Origin: Bordetella bronchialis
GTDB taxonomy: Bacteria > Pseudomonadota > Gammaproteobacteria > Burkholderiales > Burkholderiaceae_B
Reading direction: 5' to 3'
Length of the DNA: 64,000 bases
NCBI RefSeq assembly: GCF_001676705.1
Contig: NZ_CP016170.1
Location: 2,790,001 to 2,854,000, forward strand
Part shown: one piece after another, positions 33,853 to 42,101 of the stretch
Layout of the letters: every line of letters begins with the position of its first letter
How positions within the stretch are numbered: the first letter of the stretch is position 1
The notes under the pieces: generated by a model
The model's database searches: none
Seen by the model: the letters and a program-made list of their open reading frames with translations, nothing else
Told to the model about the DNA's origin: nothing
Made by a program: the position numbers and the translations under genes

Positions 33853-35034
33853 CTAAAGCGCCGCCGCCGGCCCGAAGAACTCGTAGCGGGCGTTGGTCTC
33901 GGGCACACCCAGGGCTGCCAGGGTCTTCTTCATGAGCGACATGAAGGGCTTGGGTCCGACGAAGTAGGCATCCAGGTCCGCCGCGGTGGGCAGCCATTTG
34001 CGCAATTGCTCCGCATGGGCGCGGCCCACGGCGTCCGGCCGACGCGCCGCGCCGGCTTCGTCCTCGTAGCAGACATAGTGGCGCAGGTGCGCATGGCGCG
34101 CCGCCAGCTGGTCGATGTAGTCGCCGAAAGCATGCACCTGGCCGTTGCGCGCGTAGTGGATGAAGTACACGGGCCGCTGGCTCTCGCGCAAGGCCGCCTC
34201 CAGCATGGCCAGCACGGGCGTCACGCCCACGCCGGCGCTGATCAGCGCCAGGGGCCGCTCGCTTTCCTCCAGCACGAAATCGCCGGCCGGCGGGAACACA
34301 TCCAGGGTATCGCCCACCCGCACGCGGTCGTGCAGGAAGTTGGACGCGACGCCACCCGGCTCGCGCTTGACGCTGATGCGGTATTGCGCGCCATCGGGCG
34401 CGCGCGACAGCGAGTAGTTGCGGCGGATTTCCTCGCCGTCGACGTCCAGGCGCAGGCCCAGGTACTGCCCGGGGCGGTAGGCCAGCAAAGGTCCGCAGTC
34501 CGCGGGGTGCAGGTAGAACGATGTGATCTCGGCGCTTTCGGCGACCTTGTTCGACACGATGAAGGGGCGCGCGCCGCGCCAGCCTCCCGGCTCGTGCGCC
34601 CGCGCCTCATAGACCGCCGCTTCGGCCTGGATCAGCATGTCGGCAAGCTGCTGGTAGGCCGCGGCCCAGGCGGCGATGACTTCGTCGGTGGCGGTTTCGG
34701 CGCCCAGCACTTCCCGGATGGCCCGCAGCAGGCAGGCGCCGACGATGGGATAGTGCTCGGGCAGGACCTGCAGCGAGACGTGTTTGTTGACGATCTGCGA
34801 GGCCAGCGGGGCGAGCGCCTGCAGGCGCTCGATGTTGCGCGCGTACATGAGCACGCCATTGGCCAGTGCGCGCGGCTGCGCGCCGCTGGCCTGGTGGGCC
34901 TGGTTGAACAAAGGCCGTACCTCGGGATGCTCCGCCAGCATGATCCGGTAGAAGTGCGTGGTCAGCGCCTCGCCGCCCGTTTCGAGCAAGGGGACGGTGG
35001 CGCGGATAATGGCGAGCTGGTTCGAGTCGAGCAT
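33853..35034 (-). CDS. hmp: Flavohemoprotein, nitric oxide dioxygenase Hmp
   Basis: A 393-residue flavohemoglobin that converts nitric oxide and O2 to nitrate using NAD(P)H. The globin domain has Tyr29 (distal) and His85 (proximal, in NKHVSLQV), both at the canonical numbers. The ferredoxin-reductase part has the FAD motif RRNYSLS, the NAD-binding GVGVTPVLAML and the C-terminal YFVGPKPFM. The length matches E. coli Hmp (396). It is divergent from a NorR-type sigma-54 activator, and a -24/-12 promoter (35122-35137) can be read upstream on its strand. This is the arrangement of the fhp/fhpR pair of pseudomonads, so nitric-oxide induction is expected. Confidence 0.96.
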   Translation of the reverse strand: MLDSNQLAIIRATVPLLETGGEALTTHFYRIMLAEHPEVRPLFNQAHQASGAQPRALANGVLMYARNIERLQALAPLASQIVNKHVSLQVLPEHYPIVGACLLRAIREVLGAETATDEVIAAWAAAYQQLADMLIQAEAAVYEARAHEPGGWRGARPFIVSNKVAESAEITSFYLHPADCGPLLAYRPGQYLGLRLDVDGEEIRRNYSLSRAPDGAQYRISVKREPGGVASNFLHDRVRVGDTLDVFPPAGDFVLEESERPLALISAGVGVTPVLAMLEAALRESQRPVYFIHYARNGQVHAFGDYIDQLAARHAHLRHYVCYEDEAGAARRPDAVGRAHAEQLRKWLPTAADLDAYFVGPKPFMSLMKKTLAALGVPETNARYEFFGPAAAL

Positions 35035-35121
35035 GTTGGAGAACTCCTGTTGGGGCCTGCCGCGCAGCGTGTTCGTTCAGGATGGGCAGGCCGGCCGCGC
35101 GAAGGCGGTCATGGATTGCAA

Positions 35122-35137
35122 TGCAACATCCATGCCA
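35122..35137 (-). promoter_or_regulatory. Predicted sigma-54 promoter of hmp
   Basis: On the minus strand TGGCAT-N5-TTGCA runs from 35137 to 35122, matching the -24/-12 consensus TGGCAC-N5-TTGCW with one mismatch. It is 88 bp before the hmp start. The divergent gene encodes a sigma-54 activator, which supports the call. Confidence 0.7.
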
Positions 35138-35192
35138 TGTGGGTCTCCCCGCGGGCGCGGCATCGAGCCAGGGACTTCGCCTCGAAAAGTGA

Positions 35193-35233
35193 GTTTTATA
35201 GACCCGTTTGTTGATATAAGGAGTCGGGTTAAC
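35193..35233. promoter_or_regulatory. Two candidate NorR enhancer sites
   Basis: GTTTTATAGAC (35193-35203) and GTCGGGTTAAC (35223-35233) both fit the NorR core GT-N7-AC. They lie 56 to 96 bp upstream of the sigma-54 promoter of hmp, a fitting enhancer distance, and just upstream of norR. The second overlaps the palindrome GGGTTAACCC. Binding is inferred. Confidence 0.5.
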
Positions 35234-35268
35234 CCATATCCTGCCGCGGATTCCGTTATGCTCGGGGC

Positions 35269-36987
35269 GTGATGAGAACACAGAATCCCCTGATGGGCGC
35301 CGTCATTCCGCTGGTGTCCGACCTGGCCCGCGATGTGCCGCCCGCGGAACGATACCGGCGCCTGCTCGATGCCCTGCGCGCCTTGCTGCCTTGCGACGCC
35401 GTGGCCCTGCTAAGGCTGGAAAACGACGCCTTGATCCCGCTGGCGATGCAGGGCCTGAGTCCCGATGCGATGGGCCGGCGTTTCCGCGTCGCGCAGCATC
35501 CGCGCTTGCATGCGCTGCTGGAGGCCGACGAAGCCATGCGATTCGCGCCGGACAGCAGCCTGCCCGATCCCTACGACGGCCTGGTGGAAGACGGCGGCGA
35601 GCTGCACGTGCACGATTGCATGGGCTGCGCCATCACGGTAGGCCAGCGCAAATGGGGCTTGCTGACGCTGGATGCCTTGCAGCCCGGGCGCTTCTCGGAC
35701 GACGATCTTGCCGTGCTGGACGTCTTCGCCGGGCTGGCCGCCGCCACGGTGGCGGTGGCCGCCCGTATCGAACAACTGGCGGTCACGGCGGAGGACGAGC
35801 GGCGGCGGGCCGAAAGCTACCGCCTGGCGGTGGCCGGACCCGCCCGCCGGCTGACGGGGCAGAGCACGGCTTTTCGCCGCTTCATGAAGGACGTGGAGAT
35901 GGTGGCCGCCAGCGATCTGACTGTCCTGGTCACGGGCGAAACGGGCGTGGGCAAGGAGTTGGTGGCGCAGGCGCTGCATGCGGGATCGGCGCGCGCCGGC
36001 AAGCCCATGATCAGCGTGAACTGCGCGGCCTTGCCCGACAATCTGATCGAAAGCGAACTGTTCGGCCATGTGCGCGGCGCCTTCTCCGGCGCGGTGCAGG
36101 ACCGGCGGGGTAAATTCGAGCTCGCGCATGGCGGCACGCTGTTCCTGGATGAAGTGGGCGAGCTTCCCTTGAGCGCGCAAGCCAAGTTGCTGCGCGTGCT
36201 GCAAAGCGGCCAGCTGCAGCGCGTGGGGTCCGACCGCGAACATCAAGTGGACGTACGGCTGATCGCCGCCACCAACCGCGACCTGGCCGAGGAAGTGCGC
36301 GCGCGCCGCATGCGGGCGGACTTCTACCATCGCTTGAGCGTGTACCCGCTGCGCGTACCGCCGCTGCGCGAACGCGGGCGCGATGTGCTGCTTCTCGCAG
36401 GGGCCTTCCTGGAAGAAAACCGCGCGCGGCTGGGCTTGGGCGCCTTGCGCCTGCAGCCGGAAACGCATGCCACCCTTCAGCACTACGGGTGGCCCGGCAA
36501 CGTCCGCGAACTGGAACACGTGATCAGCCGCGGCGTGCTCAAGGCGCTGGGCCGGCATGCGCAGCGTCCGCGCATCCTGACCGTGACCGCGGACGATATG
36601 GATATCGAAGTGCCGGGCGGCGATCCGTCGGACGGCGATCCGTCGGGCGGCGATCCGTCGGGCGGGCAGCGGTCGGCTGCTGGCGCGTCGGGCTCGGCGC
36701 CGTGGGGCGGAGCCCTTCCGGGTGGCGCGTCGTCGCCGCATGGCGGCATGCCGGGAAGCGGGCCGGCGGGCGACCCGCCCTTGTCCTTGCAGCAGACACT
36801 GCTGGCGGTGGAGCAGGCCACGATCGAGTCCTGCCTGGCCAGGCACGGCAACAACTGGAGCGCCGCGGCGCGCGAACTGGGGGTGGACCGCGCCAACCTG
36901 CGCCGCCGCGCCGCCCGCCTGGGCATCCCCGTGCAAGGGAAACCCGGCCGGCCGCGGCGCGCCAGGCCGCCCGCTGGGCAGCCATGA
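35269..36987 (+). CDS. norR: Nitric-oxide-responsive sigma-54 activator NorR/FhpR
   Basis: A 572-residue enhancer-binding protein. The GAF domain holds the residues that bind the NO-sensing iron in NorR (LPDPYDGLVE aspartates and HVHDC with His and Cys). The AAA+ domain has Walker A GETGVGKE, a sigma-54 contact loop at residues 270-275 reading GAFSGA instead of GAFTGA, and Walker B GGTLFLDEVGELP. The C-terminal Fis-type helix-turn-helix is NNWSAAARELGVDRANLRRRA. The linker before it is lengthened by Gly/Ser/Pro-rich sequence that includes three 15-bp in-frame repeats (36619-36663). Start is GTG at 35269 or ATG at 35272. NorR normally controls norVW or norB; here the divergent target is hmp. 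Confidence 0.93.
   Translation: MMRTQNPLMGAVIPLVSDLARDVPPAERYRRLLDALRALLPCDAVALLRLENDALIPLAMQGLSPDAMGRRFRVAQHPRLHALLEADEAMRFAPDSSLPDPYDGLVEDGGELHVHDCMGCAITVGQRKWGLLTLDALQPGRFSDDDLAVLDVFAGLAAATVAVAARIEQLAVTAEDERRRAESYRLAVAGPARRLTGQSTAFRRFMKDVEMVAASDLTVLVTGETGVGKELVAQALHAGSARAGKPMISVNCAALPDNLIESELFGHVRGAFSGAVQDRRGKFELAHGGTLFLDEVGELPLSAQAKLLRVLQSGQLQRVGSDREHQVDVRLIAATNRDLAEEVRARRMRADFYHRLSVYPLRVPPLRERGRDVLLLAGAFLEENRARLGLGALRLQPETHATLQHYGWPGNVRELEHVISRGVLKALGRHAQRPRILTVTADDMDIEVPGGDPSDGDPSGGDPSGGQRSAAGASGSAPWGGALPGGASSPHGGMPGSGPAGDPPLSLQQTLLAVEQATIESCLARHGNNWSAAARELGVDRANLRRRAARLGIPVQGKPGRPRRARPPAGQP
36619..36663 (+). repeat. Three in-frame 15-bp repeats in norR linker
   Basis: Units at 36619-36633, 36634-36648 and 36649-36663 (GGCGATCCGTCGGGC with one variant base in the first) encode G-D-P-S-D/G. 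They lie between the AAA+ domain and the DNA-binding domain, where copy changes would alter only linker length. Confidence 0.8.
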
Positions 36988-36997
36988 CCGAAGCCCG

Positions 36998-38434
36998 TCA
37001 TTCCGCCCGGCGTTTGGCTACCCCGGCATAGGCCTCGATGGCGCGCAGCCGGCTTTCGCGCAGATCGACGATGCGCGCCGGATAGCCGGTGGCCTGGCGC
37101 TGTGCGTCGGTGGGCGCATGGATGGCCCGGTCGTCCAGGCCGGCCAGCTCCGGCAGCCAGCGCCGCAGGAAGCTTCCGCGGGGATCGAACTTCCGCGATT
37201 GCGTCTCGGGATTGAACACGCGGAAGTAGGGCGCCGCATCGGTCCCGGTCGACGCGCTCCATTGCCAGCCGCCGTTGTTGGATGCCAGATCGCCATCGAC
37301 CAGGTTTGCCATGAACCAGGCCTCGCCCTTGCGCCAATCGAGCAGCAGATTCTTGCTCAGGAACATCGCCGTCATCATGCGCAGGCGGTTGTGCATCCAG
37401 CCCGTGGCGGCCAGCTGGCGCATCGCCGCATCGATGATGGGAAAGCCCGTGCGCCCATCGCGCCAGGCTTGCAGATCCCGCTCCGACTCGCGCCAAGGGA
37501 CGTGCTCGGTTTCCGGCCGCATGGCGCGATGCATGGACAGTGCCGGATGCGCAGCCAGGAGATGCACATAGAACTCGCGCCAGAGCAGTTCGGTGATCCA
37601 GGCGCGGATGCCGGCCTGGCCGCTGTCGATCTCGCCCTGGTTGGCGGACAGGGCCGCGCGCAGGCAGGCGCCCGCCGAAATAACGCCGGCGGCCAGGTAG
37701 GGCGAAAGCCGGCTGGTCCCGTCCACGCCGGGCAGGTCGCGGTCCCGGGGATAGTCCGCCACGGCGGTATCGATGAAAGCCCGCAGCCGGCGGGCCGCGG
37801 CATCCTCGCCCGCGGGCCATAAGGCGCGGATGCCATCGCCGGGCTGCGGCGCGTCGCCCAGCATGGCGCGCGGCGGGGGCAGGGGGTCGGCGCGAGCCGG
37901 CATCGCGGCTTGCCGCCGTGGCGCGGGAGCGGGCCGGGGCGGTGCGGCGGCCAGGCGCTCCCGGCAGACGCGCGCATAAGGGCTGAAGACCTTGTAGCAC
38001 TGGCCCTTGCCCGAGAGCACCGATCCCGGCGGCAGCAGGGTGGCGCCGTGATGGACGGTCCACGCGATGCCTTCCGTGGCGAGCCTGCGCGCCACGGCGT
38101 CGTCGCGGCGCCATTCATCGATCCCCCACTCGGCGTTCGCGTGTACGGCCTGGATGCCGTGGAGCCGGCAGAATGAAACCAGGGCATCGGGTGCCGCGGA
38201 CCAATCATGGACCGCGCTGAATTTCAGCGGCACGTTCAGCGCCGCCAGGCGCTTGCCCAGTTCGGCCAGGTTGCGCAGCCAGAAGTCGATCTTGGCCGGG
38301 GCATCGCCGTGGCGCCGCCACTGCCCGGGCGCGGGCATGAACAGCGCGCAGGCCGTTCCATCGGCCAGGGCGGCGGACAGGGCCGGATTGTCCTGCGTGC
38401 GCAGGTCGGTACGGAACCAGATAAGCGTGGCCAT
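36998..38434 (-). CDS. phrB: Class I deoxyribodipyrimidine photolyase
   Basis: A 478-residue class I CPD photolyase that repairs UV-made pyrimidine dimers using FADH- and an antenna folate. The N-terminal alpha/beta antenna domain begins MATLIWFRTDLRTQDNPAL. The FAD domain has MHNRLRMMTAMFLSKNLLLDWR and the signature NNGGWQWSASTGTDAAPYF plus RVFNPETQSRKFDPRG, all typical. The start at 38434 is chosen; an in-frame ATG at 38458 adds eight residues. It converges with norR (10 bp between stops) and is divergent from bphO, which places a light-driven repair enzyme beside a red-light sensing cluster. Confidence 0.96.
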   Translation of the reverse strand: MATLIWFRTDLRTQDNPALSAALADGTACALFMPAPGQWRRHGDAPAKIDFWLRNLAELGKRLAALNVPLKFSAVHDWSAAPDALVSFCRLHGIQAVHANAEWGIDEWRRDDAVARRLATEGIAWTVHHGATLLPPGSVLSGKGQCYKVFSPYARVCRERLAAAPPRPAPAPRRQAAMPARADPLPPPRAMLGDAPQPGDGIRALWPAGEDAAARRLRAFIDTAVADYPRDRDLPGVDGTSRLSPYLAAGVISAGACLRAALSANQGEIDSGQAGIRAWITELLWREFYVHLLAAHPALSMHRAMRPETEHVPWRESERDLQAWRDGRTGFPIIDAAMRQLAATGWMHNRLRMMTAMFLSKNLLLDWRKGEAWFMANLVDGDLASNNGGWQWSASTGTDAAPYFRVFNPETQSRKFDPRGSFLRRWLPELAGLDDRAIHAPTDAQRQATGYPARIVDLRESRLRAIEAYAGVAKRRAE

Positions 38435-38532
38435 GCCGGCATTGTCGCATCGCGCCATCGGGCCGCCGGATGGGCAGGGGCCTCCGGTATCATGAAGCCT
38501 GTCTCATATCGCCGCCCGGGGATGCCTGCTTC

Positions 38533-39126
38533 ATGGATGTCCATGCCACCCTACGAAACGCCACCCAGCAGCGCCACGAGCGTCTGGATAGCGGCCTGCG
38601 TATCGGTTCGGGCCAGGCCGATTACCGCGATTACCTGGCCTATATCGCCGCGCTGCGGGGCTGGTTGGAACCCGTGGAAAAAGCCCTGTGGGCGCGCGAT
38701 TGGCCGGCGTCGCTGCGAGCGGACCGGCGCCGCGACAAGGCCGCAAGGATGGATAGCGATTTCCAGGCCGCGCGCGCGCTGGGCATGCAGCCGCCACCGG
38801 CGCCCCCATGCCCGGATATCCCCGACGTCGGCCGGTCGGCTGCCTATGCCCTGGGTGTGATGTATGTGATCGAAGGCTCGCAACTGGGCGGCCGCATGAT
38901 GGCCAAGCGCTTGCAGCAGGCCTGGCCGGACCGGCAGTTCCACTATATGGAGGGCTACGGCGCGGACCTGGCCGTGCTGTGGAAGGAATTCATGGCCTTC
39001 CTGGCGCTCGCGCTGCAAACCCCGCAAGACGTGGACGAAGCCGTGGCCGGCGCCTGCGATGCCTTCGATACCCTGGCCGGCTGGCTGCGCGCGCGGGGCC
39101 AGTACCGGGCGTCCGCTACGGCGTAA
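38533..39126 (+). CDS. bphO: Biliverdin-producing heme oxygenase BphO
   Basis: A 197-residue bacterial heme oxygenase that opens heme to biliverdin, CO and iron. The proximal heme ligand is His15 in TQQRHERLDSGL, and the distal helix with its flexible glycines is VMYVIEGSQLGGRMMAKRL. Biliverdin is the chromophore for the phytochrome encoded at 42102-44327, so the gene supplies that sensor. In most genomes bphO sits directly in front of bphP; here it points the other way and its last 11 bases overlap the 3' end of the hybrid kinase gene. The start at 38533 gives the usual length; the open frame reaches back to 38470 without a good site. Confidence 0.92.
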   Translation: MDVHATLRNATQQRHERLDSGLRIGSGQADYRDYLAYIAALRGWLEPVEKALWARDWPASLRADRRRDKAARMDSDFQAARALGMQPPPAPPCPDIPDVGRSAAYALGVMYVIEGSQLGGRMMAKRLQQAWPDRQFHYMEGYGADLAVLWKEFMAFLALALQTPQDVDEAVAGACDAFDTLAGWLRARGQYRASATA

Positions 39127-41605
39127 CGCCCAGGTCCTTCAGCGTGGCGTACAGGCTGTCCAGCTCGTACGGTTTCTGGATGAATGCCACGCGTGTCGCG
39201 GCCGGCATGTCCGCGCCCAGGTCGACCTGGCCATAGCCGCTGGCCACGACGATGGGCAGGCCCGGATGGCGCCGCGCCAGCTTAAGGATCAACGCCTTGC
39301 CCGGCATGTCCGGCAGGCCCAGATCCACGATGGCGGCGCCCACATTGCCGCCGGCGGCTTCCATCGACGCCAGGGCCTGGGCGCCCGTGCCGGCCTCGTC
39401 CACCTGGTAGCCGAACTCCATCAGCGCTTCCGCCGTCAGCTCCCGCACCAGTTCGTCGTCCTCGACCACCAGCACGCGCACGCCGCCTGCCGCGGTGGCG
39501 GCCATGCCGTCCCGCGCCGGGACCGCGGCCGGGCCAGCGGCCTCGCCAGCGCCCGCGTGTGCCGGATCGTCCAGGATCTCGCGCACGCGCTGCGCCAGCT
39601 CGCTGAAGGTAAAGGGCTTGGGAATCAGCGCGACGCCGGGCGGCAGCTTGCCGTCGTGGGTAAGGCGTCCTTCCGCATAGGCCGAGGTATACAGGACGGG
39701 CAAGCCCGGCCGCAGTTGGCGCGCGGCGTCCGCCAGGTCGCGGCCGTTCATGCCGCGCGGCAGGCCCACGTCGGTGAAAAGCAGCGCGATATCGTCCCGG
39801 TCGCGCAGGCACTGCAGGGCGCTTGCCGCATCGCCGGCCTGGTGGACGGCGTAGCCCAGCTCCATCAACGCGGCCGCCGAATGGGCGCGCACGGCTTCAT
39901 CGTCTTCCACCACCAGGATGGTCTCGCCGCGCGCGGCGACCGGCATGGCGCCGCTGTGCGTTCTTTCGCCCGGATGTACCTGCGCCTGCGCCTGGCGGGG
40001 CAGGTAGATATGGACCGTGGTGCCCTGACCGACGGTACTGTCCAGGCGCACGTAGCCGCCCGACTGCTTCACGAAGCCATACACCTGGCTCAGTCCCAGG
40101 CCGGTCCCCACGCCGATGTCCTTGGTGGTGAAAAAGGGTTCGAAGACCTTGTCCATGAGGTCTTCCGGAATGCCGACGCCCGTATCGGAAACGCTGATGC
40201 ACACATAATCGCCCGGGGCGGGTTCCAGGCCGGCGGTGGTCTCGTCCAGCACGGCATTGCGGGTCCGGATGACGATCTCGCCGCCCTCGGGCATCGCGTC
40301 GCGCGAGTTGACCGCCAGGTTCAGCAGCGCGCTTTCCATCATGTGCGGATCGATATGCGCCGGCCACAGGTCGGCCTGCAGGTCGTTGCGCACATCGACT
40401 TCCTCGCCCAGCATGCGGGTCAGCATTTCGGTGGTGGCGGCGATCAGGTCGTTGACGTCCACGCTGCGCGGCTGCAAGGGCTGCCGGCGCGCGAAGGCCA
40501 GCAGGCGCTGGGTCAATGCCGCCGCGCGCTGCGCCCCCTGCTTGGCATGGCTGACCGCGGTCTGCAGGCGCGCCGGGTCCGGCTTGCCCACGCCACTGAA
40601 CAGCTGGCGCTCCAGGGTTTCCAGGTTGCCCAGGATGACGGTCAGGAAGTTGTTGAAATCGTGGGCCACGCCGCCGGTCAGCTGGCCGAAGGCTTCCATC
40701 TTCTGCGACTGGCGCAGTTGCTCTTCTGCCTGTTTCCGCGCCGCGTCGGCGTCGGCGCGCTGCCGCATTTCCTGCAGCAGGCGCTCGTTGGTGCGCAGCA
40801 ATTCGGCGGTACGCGCCTGCACGATGTGTTCCAGCTCGTCGCGCGCCAGTTTGGCGTCGGTGACGTCGACGTTGGTGCCCGTCAGCCCCAGGAAGCGGCC
40901 GGCGCCGTCGAAGCGCGGCACGGCACGGCAGTCCAGCCAGCGCAGGCGTTTCCCGGCATCGACGACGCGGATCTCGACCTGCAGGGGCGCACGGGCCGCG
41001 ACGGCCTGGTCGAAGGCGCCGAGCAGGACGGGCAGGTCCGGCGGGTACACCATGCGGTGCCAGCCTTTGCCCAGCATGGCCTCGCAGGGCATGCCGAACA
41101 TGGTTTCATAGTGGCGGTTGACGAAGGTGACCTGGCCGGACGCGTCGGTCTCCCAGATCAGGGCCGGAGCCGAATCGGACAGCGCCCGGAAACGCGTTTC
41201 GCTTTCGCGCAGCGCCTGTTCCACGCGCCGGCGTTCGCGGCGGTCTTCGGCTTCCGACAAGGCACGGCGCGCCGCGCCGCCCAGCCGGTCCAGGCGCTGC
41301 TTCAGGACGTAGTCGGTGGCGCCCGTTTTCAGCGCCTTGACGGCCAGGTCCTCGCCGATGACGCCGGACACGAAGATGAAAGGGACCTCGGGCAGCCTGC
41401 CCGACGCCATGGACAGCGCTTCCCAGCCATCGATGTCGGGCAGGGAGAAATCCGAAATGACCAGGCAGATATCGCCGCCGTCCAGGGCCTGCGCGTACGA
41501 GCGCCGGTCATGCGCCCGCCGCAGGGCGATGTCGGGCAGCGCGTCCGCCAAATGATGCATCATCAATTCGGCGTCCAGGTCATTGTCCTCGAGCAGCAGA
41601 ATCAA
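39116..41605 (-). CDS. Hybrid histidine kinase REC-PAS-HisKA-HATPase-REC-REC
   Basis: An 829-residue cytoplasmic hybrid kinase. Domains in order: receiver 1 (ILLLEDNDLDAEL, phospho-Asp in LVISDFSLPD), coiled linker, PAS (RFRALSDSAPALIWETDASG), HisKA with His315 in GGVAHDFNNFL, HATPase (NLAVNSRDAMP, DTGVGIPEDL, GTGLGLSQVYGF), receiver 2 (ILVVEDDEAVR, TDVGLPRGMNG, KPF) and receiver 3 (VLVVEDDELVR, VDLGLPDMPG, KPY). No ATG lies near the domain start. A TTG at 41605 overlaps the stop of the upstream receiver gene (TTGA at 41602-41605), giving translational coupling, and begins MILLLEDNDLDAE. It is third in the bphP-receiver-kinase operon, so it is a likely downstream relay for red-light signals. 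Confidence 0.9.
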   Translation of the reverse strand: MILLLEDNDLDAELMMHHLADALPDIALRRAHDRRSYAQALDGGDICLVISDFSLPDIDGWEALSMASGRLPEVPFIFVSGVIGEDLAVKALKTGATDYVLKQRLDRLGGAARRALSEAEDRRERRRVEQALRESETRFRALSDSAPALIWETDASGQVTFVNRHYETMFGMPCEAMLGKGWHRMVYPPDLPVLLGAFDQAVAARAPLQVEIRVVDAGKRLRWLDCRAVPRFDGAGRFLGLTGTNVDVTDAKLARDELEHIVQARTAELLRTNERLLQEMRQRADADAARKQAEEQLRQSQKMEAFGQLTGGVAHDFNNFLTVILGNLETLERQLFSGVGKPDPARLQTAVSHAKQGAQRAAALTQRLLAFARRQPLQPRSVDVNDLIAATTEMLTRMLGEEVDVRNDLQADLWPAHIDPHMMESALLNLAVNSRDAMPEGGEIVIRTRNAVLDETTAGLEPAPGDYVCISVSDTGVGIPEDLMDKVFEPFFTTKDIGVGTGLGLSQVYGFVKQSGGYVRLDSTVGQGTTVHIYLPRQAQAQVHPGERTHSGAMPVAARGETILVVEDDEAVRAHSAAALMELGYAVHQAGDAASALQCLRDRDDIALLFTDVGLPRGMNGRDLADAARQLRPGLPVLYTSAYAEGRLTHDGKLPPGVALIPKPFTFSELAQRVREILDDPAHAGAGEAAGPAAVPARDGMAATAAGGVRVLVVEDDELVRELTAEALMEFGYQVDEAGTGAQALASMEAAGGNVGAAIVDLGLPDMPGKALILKLARRHPGLPIVVASGYGQVDLGADMPAATRVAFIQKPYELDSLYATLKDLGVTP

Positions 41606-42078
41606 GGTTGTTCCCGGCCGTCGATGCGGGCGCTGTCCCGGCGCAGAGGAGGCGGCTGGTTCAGGATGGCCCAGAACATGCCGAGATTGCGGATCGCCTC
41701 GAAGAATTCCGAGAATTCGACCGGCTTGACGACGAAGGAATTCACGCCGGACTGATAGCTGCGCACCAGGTCTTTTTCTTCCTTGGACGAGGTCAGCATC
41801 ACGATGGGGATCTGCTTGTGGTCGGCATCCGACTTGATGCGTTCCAGCACTTCCAGTCCGTCCACCTTGGGCAGTTTCAGGTCCAGCAGGATGACGGATG
41901 GCTCGCCCACCGGGCGGCCCGCATGGGTGCCGCGCCGATAGACGTAGTCGAGCGCTTCGGCGCCGTCGCGCAGGACGATGACCTCGTTGGCGATGTTGCA
42001 CTGCCGGAGCGCCGTCAGCGTCAACTCGATGTCGTTCGGATTGTCTTCTACCAGCAGGATAGGCCGTAGGTCGTTCAT
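41602..42078 (-). CDS. CheY-like response regulator (Rcp1 type)
   Basis: A 158-residue stand-alone receiver of the phytochrome-associated Rcp1 type. The acidic pocket is LVEDNPND, the phospho-acceptor is Asp66 in VILLDLKLPKVDG, the conserved Thr/Ser is in VMLTSSKEEKD and the Lys is in VVKPVEFSEF. There is no output domain. It starts 23 bp after the bphP stop and overlaps the hybrid kinase gene by TTGA, so the three are one operon. It most likely takes phosphate from the phytochrome kinase and passes it on or docks on the hybrid kinase. Confidence 0.95.
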   Translation of the reverse strand: MNDLRPILLVEDNPNDIELTLTALRQCNIANEVIVLRDGAEALDYVYRRGTHAGRPVGEPSVILLDLKLPKVDGLEVLERIKSDADHKQIPIVMLTSSKEEKDLVRSYQSGVNSFVVKPVEFSEFFEAIRNLGMFWAILNQPPPLRRDSARIDGREQP

Positions 42079-42101
42079 TCTATTGGCAATGCACTACGTG
42101 T

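Noticed and set aside
39059..41755. An 898-codon plus-strand frame.
   Set aside because: It is the antisense shadow of the hybrid histidine kinase and has low-complexity His/Gln/Arg-rich composition.
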